The notes under the pieces were generated by a model, which was given only the letters and a program-made list of their open reading frames with translations, was not told the DNA's origin and made no database searches. Positions 8,626 through 16,213 of a stretch of 64,000 nucleotides of DNA are shown here, in pieces (position 1 is the stretch's first letter; each line of letters begins with the position of its first letter). Where the stretch lies: the NCBI RefSeq assembly GCF_001292625.1, contig NZ_LAJH01000028.1, positions 186,001 to 250,000 of the forward strand, read 5' to 3'. The position numbers and the translations under genes are program-made. This DNA comes from Shimia sp. SK013 (GTDB lineage: Bacteria > Pseudomonadota > Alphaproteobacteria > Rhodobacterales > Rhodobacteraceae).

Positions 8626-9852
8626 TTATTCCGCACTGATCCTGTTGCGCAGCGCGCGCGCGGCGGAACCGGCCTCGGTCACAGCGGTGATCACGCGGTC
8701 GATATCTGCCTCGGTGTGGGTTTCCGAGATGAAAAACCGGATGCGCGGCAGATCTTTGGGCACGCCGATGTGGACCACAGGCGGCGCATAGATGCCTTGT
8801 TGCATCAAGGCTTCGGCGACAAAAACGCAGTCTTCGGGGGTGTCGAAAAGAATGGGCACCACGGCCTCGCCAATGGCGGTGCCGGTGTTCAGGCCAGCGT
8901 CGCGGGCGCGGCGCAGGAACCGGCGGGAGTTGCCGCGCAGACGTGTTACACGGTCTGGTTCAGCGCGCAAAATGTCGAGCGCCGCATGCGCGGAGGCGAC
9001 GGTGGCCGGCGCGAGGCCCACGGAATAGACAAATCCGGGCAGGCAGAAGCGCATCCATTCGATTACGTCCGCATTGGCCGCAATGAAGCCGCCGGAGGAT
9101 GCAAAGCTTTTGGACAGGGTGCCAATGGCGACGTCAACGCGATTCGGATCCACCCCGAAGTGTTCACAAGATCCACGCCCGGTGGGGCCAAGCACGCCGT
9201 AGCTGTGGGCTTCGTCCAGCAACAGCCAACAATCGGTGCGCTCTTTGATGTCGAGCAGACGCGGCAGGTCTGTCACGTCGCCGTCCATCGAAAACAGCCC
9301 TTCGGTGCAGATGAGAACACGGGAATAACTGTCGCGTTTTTCGGCAAGAATGCGTTCAAGGTCGTCGAGATCGTTGTGCGCGTAGGTCACAAGATCGGAT
9401 TTCACGCCACGCGCGCCGACCATGATGGAATTGTGCGCCAATTCATCCACAATCACGAGGTCCTTGGGACCAAGCAGCAGCTGAATCACCGACACGTTGG
9501 TGAGATAGCCGGAAATCACCGACAGGGTGCCGCCAACGCCCAAAAATTCAGCCATACTGCGTTCCAGAGCCTGATGACCAAGACGTTCGCCGCCCACAAG
9601 GCGCGAGGCGCCGGCGCCAGTGCCAAGTGCATCAATGGCCGCTTTTGCAGCGTCGGTGGTGACCGGGTGATGCGCCAGACCCAAGTAGTCGTAGTGCGAC
9701 ATTGAAAGATAGCCGTCTTTCCATTCGTCGGAGCGGGCCTCTAACGCGTCTGTTGGCACGAAATACGGATGTCCGTTTTCGATCAAAGCCTTACCGCTCA
9801 GGCGAAACCGTCGGTCCGCATAGCAAAGAAAGCTGTTGTCTGTGTTAGTCAT
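8626..9852 (-). CDS. spt: serine palmitoyltransferase-like alpha-oxoamine synthase
   Basis: A 408-residue PLP enzyme of the alpha-oxoamine synthase family, which condenses an acyl thioester with an amino acid and loses CO2. Motifs: GTGAGASRLVGG (77–88), H140 in DELAHNS to stack on PLP, DEAHSYGVLGPTGRG (213–227), and the Schiff-base lysine K248 in GTLSKSF. BioF, KBL and HemA share the fold, so the motif alone does not fix the substrate. The KDSR-like SDR four genes on favours serine plus palmitoyl-CoA or acyl-ACP. GGAG sits 6 bp before the ATG. It is the first gene of the minus-strand lipid operon. Confidence 0.82.
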   Translation of the reverse strand: MTNTDNSFLCYADRRFRLSGKALIENGHPYFVPTDALEARSDEWKDGYLSMSHYDYLGLAHHPVTTDAAKAAIDALGTGAGASRLVGGERLGHQALERSMAEFLGVGGTLSVISGYLTNVSVIQLLLGPKDLVIVDELAHNSIMVGARGVKSDLVTYAHNDLDDLERILAEKRDSYSRVLICTEGLFSMDGDVTDLPRLLDIKERTDCWLLLDEAHSYGVLGPTGRGSCEHFGVDPNRVDVAIGTLSKSFASSGGFIAANADVIEWMRFCLPGFVYSVGLAPATVASAHAALDILRAEPDRVTRLRGNSRRFLRRARDAGLNTGTAIGEAVVPILFDTPEDCVFVAEALMQQGIYAPPVVHIGVPKDLPRIRFFISETHTEADIDRVITAVTEAGSAARALRNRISAE

Positions 9853-10290
9853 TGTCGTCTCCGTTTGCGGAGCGGCCGAAATCTTACAGCCAAATTATTG
9901 AAATTTTGTACGTTCCGTAAACGGGCATCAAGCTGAGGGCTCCGTCCGCAATATGACCGTTAACGACTTGCGGGTCTAGAGAGTTACGTTACGAAATTGG
10001 TATCAAATAGCCGCATCTGCTCAGGTGGCGCAGTATCAGGCAGTTTTTGGTGCAGGGTCGTCTTTTGCGGCGATACCAAGACCGGACAGTTAAGTCGGGG
10101 CGGAGTTTGGGTTTGTGTGAAGGCGACCAAGAAGCGGGCGCGGCGGCGCGGCGGTGCTCTTTTTCACTCGTTTTCCTGCGGTTGGGATGCGCGAGACGCT
10201 TGCGACAATGCAATTAATCATGTTCACTCCGACAGGCGTTCTTTGAAGCAATTCGATAGAGATTGCGGGGCGCGACAGGGGAAAACTGGC
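9853..10290. other. divergent intergenic region, lipid operon / ABC importer
   Basis: 438 bp between two divergently transcribed operons. It must hold both promoters. Short in-frame extensions of the ABC ATPase (back to 9997) cross this region but have an unlikely composition and are not counted as coding. No repeat, RNA gene or strong terminator was seen. AGGGGA at 10277–10282 is the ribosome-binding site of the importer ATPase. Confidence 0.5.
9894..9921 (-). promoter_or_regulatory. candidate promoter of the lipid operon
   Basis: On the minus strand, AATAAT (9899–9894, five of six matches to TATAAT) lies 16 bp from TTTACG (9921–9916, four of six matches to TTGACA), about 45 bp upstream of the spt ATG. 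The surrounding DNA is the most AT-rich in this intergenic stretch. Assignment by eye only. Confidence 0.3.
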
Positions 10291-12069
10291 GTGACGGCAC
10301 TTTTGACGGTGGAAAATCTGACAATTGGCTTCGGCGATGCCGCGCCGGTGGTGAACGATGTCAGTTTCTCGGTGCGGCGTGGTGAAACGCTGGCGCTTGT
10401 CGGGGAAAGTGGCTCGGGCAAGACGCTGAGTTGTCGCGCGGCCTTGCGTATTTTGCCAGGCGCAGCACAGATGCGGTCCGGGAAAATCACGCTGGCGGGC
10501 CGTGAGGGTGCGACGGACGTGGATTTGATGTCCATGAGCGAGCGGCAGATGTGCAACGTTCGCGGCGAACGTATTTCGATGATCTTTCAGGAGCCGATGC
10601 GCTCTTTGTCGCCGTTGCACCGGATTGGCAATCAGGTGTCTGAAGTGCTGCGGCTGCACAAGAAAATCAGCAAGGCCGAACGCGTCAAAAGGGTTATGGC
10701 GATGTTTGAGCGCGTGGGTTTCAAAGACCCGCAGCGCATTTTTGACAGCTATCCTTTTGAGCTGTCTGGCGGAATGCGTCAGCGCGCGATGATCGCGATG
10801 GCGATGGTGGGCCGACCTGACGTGCTGATTGCGGATGAGCCGACAACCGCGCTGGACGTGACCACGCAAGCGCAGGTTTTGGGGCTGATCAAGGATTTGC
10901 AGGCCGAATACGGCATGGCCGTGGTGTTGGTGACGCACGATCTGGGTGTGGTTGCGAATATGGCCGACAGCGTCGTGGTGATGAACCGCGGCCGCGTGAT
11001 GGAAGCTGGACCTGCGCCACTTATTTTGAACGATCCCAAGCATGGGTATACCCGTGATCTGATGGCGGCGGCGCCGGAAATTCCGGCAACCATTCCGGCA
11101 TCCAAGCGCGAAGAAGACCGCGACTACATTCTGGAAATGCGCGACGTGAGCAAAACCTATGTGCTCAAGGGCAGTTCTGCGTGGAAGCCCAAGTCGGTCA
11201 TTCAAGCTGTCCGCGGTGTGAATTTTGGCGTGGAGCGTGGCAAGACGTTGGCCGTGGTTGGCGAAAGTGGCTCTGGCAAGACCACAACGGCGCAAATGGC
11301 GCTGGGCGCCGAAGTTGCGGATGCGGGATCATCGATCCTGTTCCGGGCCGAAACGGGCGGCGAGGCGGTCAATCTGCAGGGCCTCGACAAAGCCGAGCGG
11401 CTGGCGTTTCAACGCAAGGCACAGATGGTGTTTCAGGACCCTTATTCGACCCTGAACCCGCGCATGCGCGTCAAGGAAGCGCTGGTGGAGCCGATGGAAA
11501 TCCACGGCGTTGGGTCGGTCAGTGATCGTATCGAGCGGGCCGCCGAAATGCTGCGTTGGGTGGGGTTGGGTGAAAATATGCTGACCCGCTATCCACACGC
11601 CTTTTCCGGTGGGCAACGCCAGCGCCTGTCCATCGCCCGCGCGCTAATGCTGGGGCCGACGTTTTTGGTGTGCGATGAACCGACCTCTGCTTTGGATGTG
11701 TCCGTTCAAGAGCAGGTTTTGCAGCTGCTGGAAGACATCCGCGACCGGTTGAACCTGAGCTATCTGTTTATCAGCCATGACCTTGCCGTGGTGGCACGTA
11801 TTGCCGATGAAGTGGCGGTGATGAGGTCCGGTCTGGTGGTGGAGCAAGGCCCCCCAGCGGTGCTGTTTCATGATCCGCAACATCCCTACACCAAGGCATT
11901 GATCGCGGCCCAGCCGGAGCCGGACATCAACCGCCCGATTGATCTCAACATCGTGTCGCAGGGGGCCGGCGAGCCCTCAAGCTGGCCTGATGCATTCCGT
12001 TTTGACGGTCTGGAGGTTCCGCCGCTGACGGAGACCGGACCCAACCACAAGGTGCGTTGTTATGTTTAA
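10291..12069 (+). CDS. peptide-type ABC importer, fused double ATPase (YejF-like)
   Basis: A 592-residue protein with two complete nucleotide-binding domains, equal to fused OppD and OppF. First domain: Walker A GESGSGKT 38–45, Q-loop Q100, signature LSGGM 158–162, Walker B VLIADEP 178–184. Second: Walker A 324–331, signature FSGGQ 438–442, Walker B FLVCDEP 458–464. I use the GTG at 10291 because AGGGGA lies 8 bp upstream and the domain starts at once; the upstream frame to 9997 looks non-coding. It overlaps the binding-protein gene by 8 bp. It would energise uptake of an oligopeptide or related solute through the two permeases downstream. Confidence 0.9.
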   Translation: MTALLTVENLTIGFGDAAPVVNDVSFSVRRGETLALVGESGSGKTLSCRAALRILPGAAQMRSGKITLAGREGATDVDLMSMSERQMCNVRGERISMIFQEPMRSLSPLHRIGNQVSEVLRLHKKISKAERVKRVMAMFERVGFKDPQRIFDSYPFELSGGMRQRAMIAMAMVGRPDVLIADEPTTALDVTTQAQVLGLIKDLQAEYGMAVVLVTHDLGVVANMADSVVVMNRGRVMEAGPAPLILNDPKHGYTRDLMAAAPEIPATIPASKREEDRDYILEMRDVSKTYVLKGSSAWKPKSVIQAVRGVNFGVERGKTLAVVGESGSGKTTTAQMALGAEVADAGSSILFRAETGGEAVNLQGLDKAERLAFQRKAQMVFQDPYSTLNPRMRVKEALVEPMEIHGVGSVSDRIERAAEMLRWVGLGENMLTRYPHAFSGGQRQRLSIARALMLGPTFLVCDEPTSALDVSVQEQVLQLLEDIRDRLNLSYLFISHDLAVVARIADEVAVMRSGLVVEQGPPAVLFHDPQHPYTKALIAAQPEPDINRPIDLNIVSQGAGEPSSWPDAFRFDGLEVPPLTETGPNHKVRCYV

Positions 12070-13966
12070 GAAAACTCTGTTGGCCGCGGTCATCGGGGCA
12101 ACAACTGGCATGTTGGCCACCGTGGCGGTGGCGCTGGACCCGATCGAAGGCGCGTTCTGGAAACAGGAAGTTGATGCCGGCAACCTGCCGCCCGTGGCAG
12201 AGCGGTTGCCAAGCGTGCCGTTGGTTCCGGATCTTGAGCTGCGCGGCCGCAAGCTGGGCACGCCAGGTGGCACCATGCGCACCATGGTGACCCGCGCCAA
12301 AGATGTGCGCCAAATGGTGGTGTATGGCTATGCGCGGCTGGTGGGCTACAACGAGCGCTATGAGATTGTACCAGACATTCTGCAGAGTCTGGACAACGAG
12401 AACGACGTAAAATTCACCATGCATTTGCGCCCCGGACACAAATGGTCTGACGGGCATCCTTTTACCTCGGAAGACTTCCGGTACTGGTGGGAGGACGTGG
12501 CGACCAATGACTTGCTGTCGCCGTCAGGCCCTATCGATTTTATGCGGGTCGAAGGGCGGTTGCCGACTGTGTCATTCCCGGATGAACACACGGTTGTCTA
12601 TGAGTGGCACAAGCCCAACCCACAGTTTTTGCAGAAACTGGCAGAAGCGCGGCCGCCGTTCATTTACCGGCCTGCGCATTTTCTGAAGCCGCTGCATGCG
12701 GATTATGCCGATGAAGAAACGCTGACCGAGGCGCTTTATGAGGCGCGGGTGCGCAGCTGGGCGGCGTTGCACAATCGCAGCGATAATATGTACAAGTTCG
12801 ACAATCCTGAACTGCCGACTTTGCAGCCTTGGATGCTGGCCACCAAAGATGGCAAAAGCAGGTTCCTGTTTGTGCGCAATCCCTATTACCACCGCATTGA
12901 TTTCAACGGCGTGCAGTTGCCTTACATTGACGTGGTTGAAATGCAGGTCGTCGCGCCGGGTCTTGTGGCCGCTAAGGCCAACGCCGGTGAAGTGGATCTG
13001 CAGGCGCGTGGGCTTGATTTCAAAGACACTGCGATCCTGAAAAAGGGCGAAAACTCTGGTGAGTACAAAACCTTTTTGTGGGGCAATGGTACCGCATCGC
13101 AAATCGCGATTTATCCAAACCTGAACTACAACGACGATTTGTGGCGCGAAACAATGCGCGACGTCCGGTTCCGCCGCGCTCTGTCACTGGGGATCAATCG
13201 CAAGATTATCAACAGAGGTCTTTATTTCGGTCTGGCCAAAGAAGGTGGCATGGCTGTGCTGCCGATCAGCCCGTTTTACCGTGAAGAAAACCGCAAAGCA
13301 TGGGCCGCATATGATGTGGATCAGGCCAATGCGTTGCTGGACGAGATGGGGCTAACGGAGCGTGACAAAGACGGCACACGGTTGTTGCCGGATGGGCGCC
13401 CAGCGTGGATCGTGGTGGAAACTGCGGGTGAGCGGCAAGAGGTCGAGAACGCGCTGCAGATCATCATCGACAATTGGAAAGACCTTGGCATCAAGCTTTT
13501 GATGCGTCCGTTGGAGCGCGACATCCTGCGCAACCGGGTGTATTCAGGCGAGACGATGGCAGCGGTCTGGTTTGGCTGGGACAATGGTATTCCGCAGTCC
13601 TATACCTCGCCGGATTATGTGGCACCCTGGCGGCAGGAGTTCTTTGCCTGGCCGAAGTGGGGCCAATATCATCAAACCAGCGGAGACAGTGGCGAGCCGC
13701 CTGACATTGCCCCTGCGATCAAGCTCAACGAACTGGCGCATCAATGGGCGCGTGCATTTTCCGCCGTTGAACGCGGGACTCTCTGGCAGGAAATGGTCGA
13801 TATCCATGCGGAAAACGTCTTTGCGATAGGTGTTTTGAACAGTGCGCCGCAGCCGGTGGTCGTGTCCAACCGTTTGCGCAACGTACCGGAAAAGGCGATC
13901 TGGGCCTGGTCGCCCGGTGCACATTTCGGCGTGTATCGCGTCGATGAATTTTACTTTGCGGAATAG
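12062..13966 (+). CDS. ABC importer periplasmic binding protein (SBP family 5, YejA-like)
   Basis: A 634-residue family-5 solute-binding protein. The N terminus MFKKTLLAAVIGATTGML is a signal peptide, with cleavage probably after the ALA-like segment near residue 23. The body has the family phrases YARLVGYNERYEIVPDI, LRPGHKWSDGHPFTSEDF and RFRRALSLGINRKIIN. Length fits YejA-type peptide-binding proteins. Its ATG lies 8 bp inside the ATPase gene. The ligand cannot be read from sequence; peptides, opines or a larger glycopeptide are possible. Confidence 0.88.
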   Translation: MFKKTLLAAVIGATTGMLATVAVALDPIEGAFWKQEVDAGNLPPVAERLPSVPLVPDLELRGRKLGTPGGTMRTMVTRAKDVRQMVVYGYARLVGYNERYEIVPDILQSLDNENDVKFTMHLRPGHKWSDGHPFTSEDFRYWWEDVATNDLLSPSGPIDFMRVEGRLPTVSFPDEHTVVYEWHKPNPQFLQKLAEARPPFIYRPAHFLKPLHADYADEETLTEALYEARVRSWAALHNRSDNMYKFDNPELPTLQPWMLATKDGKSRFLFVRNPYYHRIDFNGVQLPYIDVVEMQVVAPGLVAAKANAGEVDLQARGLDFKDTAILKKGENSGEYKTFLWGNGTASQIAIYPNLNYNDDLWRETMRDVRFRRALSLGINRKIINRGLYFGLAKEGGMAVLPISPFYREENRKAWAAYDVDQANALLDEMGLTERDKDGTRLLPDGRPAWIVVETAGERQEVENALQIIIDNWKDLGIKLLMRPLERDILRNRVYSGETMAAVWFGWDNGIPQSYTSPDYVAPWRQEFFAWPKWGQYHQTSGDSGEPPDIAPAIKLNELAHQWARAFSAVERGTLWQEMVDIHAENVFAIGVLNSAPQPVVVSNRLRNVPEKAIWAWSPGAHFGVYRVDEFYFAE

Positions 13967-13975
13967 GACGATCTG

Positions 13976-15004
13976 ATGGCGATGCTGCGCTTTGCAGTCT
14001 TTCGATTAATTACGATGCTGAGCACGCTGATGGTGGTCTCGGTGTTCGTTTACGCGATTATCAATCTTCCGCCGGGGGATTTCCTGTCCAATCAGATCAA
14101 CGAGCTGCGCGCGACGGGACAGTCGGCGGGCATCGCGAAAGCGGAGTTCCTGCGTCAGGAATTCTCGATGGATCAGCCGATCTGGAAGCAATACATGATC
14201 TGGGTAGGGCTTGTGCCTGGTCCGCATGGGTTTGCGGGCATGTTGCAGGGTGAATTCGGGTGGTCGTTCGAATTTGACAAGCCGGTGAGCGAGCTGGTGG
14301 GTGGCGCGTTGTGGATGACCATTTTGGTCAACCTTGCGGCGGTTGTTTTCATCTATGCGGTGGCGTTGCCTCTTGGAGTTTTGGCCGCGGCGCGGTCCAA
14401 GACGTGGATCGATTATACCTCGGCATTTGTTGGCTATCTCGGCCTTGCGACGCCGAACTTCTTGCTGGCGTTGATCTTGTTTTACTACGGAAACCGCTAT
14501 TTGAACCTGCCCATTGGCGGGCTGATGGACCCGAAATTTGAAGGCGAGCCGATGTCGTTTGAAAAAATGAAATCGGTGTTGATCCACCTGATCATTCCGA
14601 CCTTTGTGATTGGCACATCCGGCGCGGCAGGGATGATGCAGCGTCTGCGGGCGAACCTGTTGGACGAGTTGGGCAAGCCTTATGTGGAAACCGCGCGCGC
14701 CAAAGGCATGCGCGAAAGCTCGATGTTGGTTAAGTACCCGTTGCGGGTGGCGTTTAACCCTTTTGTTGCCGACATCGGCACGTTGATTCCCTCGCTGGTA
14801 TCAGGCTCGGTTCTGGTGTCTGTGGTGCTTGGGTTGCAGACCATCGGGCCCGTGTTGTTGCAGGCGCTGAAATCGCAGGATGTGTTCTTGTCGGCGTTCG
14901 TGTTGATGTTTGTGGCGTTGCTGACCTTGATTGGCACCTTGGTGTCGGATCTGTTGCTGGCCTTGTTGGACCCCCGAATTCGGTTCGGAGGGCGTGAGCG
15001 ATGA
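13976..15004 (+). CDS. ABC importer inner-membrane permease (YejB/OppB-like)
   Basis: A 342-residue permease. The N terminus is the OppB-type transmembrane helix, then PPGDFLSNQINELRATGQ, a periplasmic loop, and five or so helices. The cytoplasmic EAA-type coupling segment is YVETARAKGMRESSMLVKYP. Starts 9 bp after the binding-protein stop and overlaps the next permease by 4 bp (ATGA). It pairs with the YejE-like permease to form the membrane channel of the importer. Confidence 0.9.
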   Translation: MAMLRFAVFRLITMLSTLMVVSVFVYAIINLPPGDFLSNQINELRATGQSAGIAKAEFLRQEFSMDQPIWKQYMIWVGLVPGPHGFAGMLQGEFGWSFEFDKPVSELVGGALWMTILVNLAAVVFIYAVALPLGVLAAARSKTWIDYTSAFVGYLGLATPNFLLALILFYYGNRYLNLPIGGLMDPKFEGEPMSFEKMKSVLIHLIIPTFVIGTSGAAGMMQRLRANLLDELGKPYVETARAKGMRESSMLVKYPLRVAFNPFVADIGTLIPSLVSGSVLVSVVLGLQTIGPVLLQALKSQDVFLSAFVLMFVALLTLIGTLVSDLLLALLDPRIRFGGRER

Positions 15005-16152
15005 GTATTCTGCCTGACGGGCGTTTTGTTGACGATGCCCCATATGAAACCGACATCGGCGCCGAAGTGCGCAACGCCGAATTGGACATGTCCAATGCAC
15101 GGCTGTTGTGGTTGCGGTTCAGGAAACACAAGCTGGGTCTGATTTCAGCCCTTTTCCTGCTGGTGTCGTATCTGAGCCTGCCTTTCGCCGGCTTCATTTC
15201 GCCCTACACGCCCAACGAGCGGTTGGAAGACTACCTTTATGCGCCGCCCCAACTTGTGCGGCTGTTTCACGACGGCAAGTTCATCGGACCGCATGTCTAT
15301 GAAACCCAAGCCGAGATGGATCTTGAGAGCTTCAGTTGGAAGTATGTGGCCGACACAAGCAGTCCGGCGAAGCTGTCGTTTTTCTGCGAGGGTTCGGACT
15401 ACAAACTGTCCGGCTTTGTTCCCACGGATAGACATCTGTTCTGCGCGCCCGAGGGGGCGACGGTGTTCCTTTTGGGATCTGACAGGTTGGGTCGGGATGT
15501 GTTTTCAAGGATCATGTATGGCGCGCAGTTGTCGTTGACCGTTGGTCTCGTCGGCATCACGGTGTCCTTCCTGATTGGGATCACTCTGGGTTCGATTGCG
15601 GGTTACTTCGGTGGATTCCTGGACTGGAGCATCAATCGTGTGATCGAAATTTTGCGCAGTCTGCCCGAATTGCCGCTTTGGCTCGCCTTGTCCGCTGCGG
15701 TGCCGTCCCATTGGGGGCCGGTGGCGGTGTTTTTCATCATATCGATCATTCTGGGCATTCTGGATTGGCCCGGATTGGCGAGGGCCGTTCGATCCAAGTT
15801 CCTGAGCCTGCGGGAAGAGGAATTTGTGCGCGCTGCCGAGATGATGGGTGCGCGGCCAACGCGTGTGATCAGCAAGCACCTGTTGCCGAACTTCCTGAGC
15901 CACCTGATTGCCAGCGCGACGCTGTCGATCCCAGCGATGATTTTGGGTGAGACCGCCCTGAGCTATCTTGGGCTTGGCTTGCGCGCGCCTGCGGTGAGTT
16001 GGGGGGTGATGCTCAACGATGCGCAAAACCTTGCATCAATCGAGATCTATTGGTGGACGGCGATCCCGATGCTGCCGATCGTGATTGTGGTGCTTGCCTT
16101 CAACTTCTTTGGTGACGGGTTGCGTGACGCGATGGATCCGAACCGGAGCTGA
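15001..16152 (+). CDS. ABC importer inner-membrane permease (YejE/OppC-like)
   Basis: A 383-residue permease longer than a typical OppC. After the first helix (about residues 43–62) there is a long periplasmic loop of about 90 residues that includes the peptide CEGSDYKLSGFVPTDRHLFC, with two cysteines that could form a disulphide. Then come GSDRLGRDVFSRIMYGA and the helices. The coupling helix is EFVRAAEMMGARPTRVISKH. The extended first loop is a known trait of YejE-like and related OppC permeases. Last gene of the operon, followed by a strong terminator. Confidence 0.9.
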   Translation: MSILPDGRFVDDAPYETDIGAEVRNAELDMSNARLLWLRFRKHKLGLISALFLLVSYLSLPFAGFISPYTPNERLEDYLYAPPQLVRLFHDGKFIGPHVYETQAEMDLESFSWKYVADTSSPAKLSFFCEGSDYKLSGFVPTDRHLFCAPEGATVFLLGSDRLGRDVFSRIMYGAQLSLTVGLVGITVSFLIGITLGSIAGYFGGFLDWSINRVIEILRSLPELPLWLALSAAVPSHWGPVAVFFIISIILGILDWPGLARAVRSKFLSLREEEFVRAAEMMGARPTRVISKHLLPNFLSHLIASATLSIPAMILGETALSYLGLGLRAPAVSWGVMLNDAQNLASIEIYWWTAIPMLPIVIVVLAFNFFGDGLRDAMDPNRS

Positions 16153-16175
16153 TATCTGAAACCTGGCGAAAGAGC

Positions 16176-16210
16176 AGCAGCGCCCGCATATTGCCTGGCG
16201 CTGCTTTTTT
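16176..16210 (+). terminator. rho-independent terminator of the ABC importer operon
   Basis: A 9-bp perfect stem, AGCAGCGCC (16176–16184) with GGCGCTGCT (16197–16205), loop of 12, running straight into TTTTTT to 16210. It lies 24 bp after the last permease stop and just before the convergent MscS gene end. Confidence 0.88.
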
Positions 16211-16213
16211 GTT

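Noticed and set aside
9997-10290. N-terminal extension of the importer ATPase
   Set aside because: Composition is unlike a protein domain, the ATPase fold begins right after the GTG at 10291, and AGGGGA fits that start.
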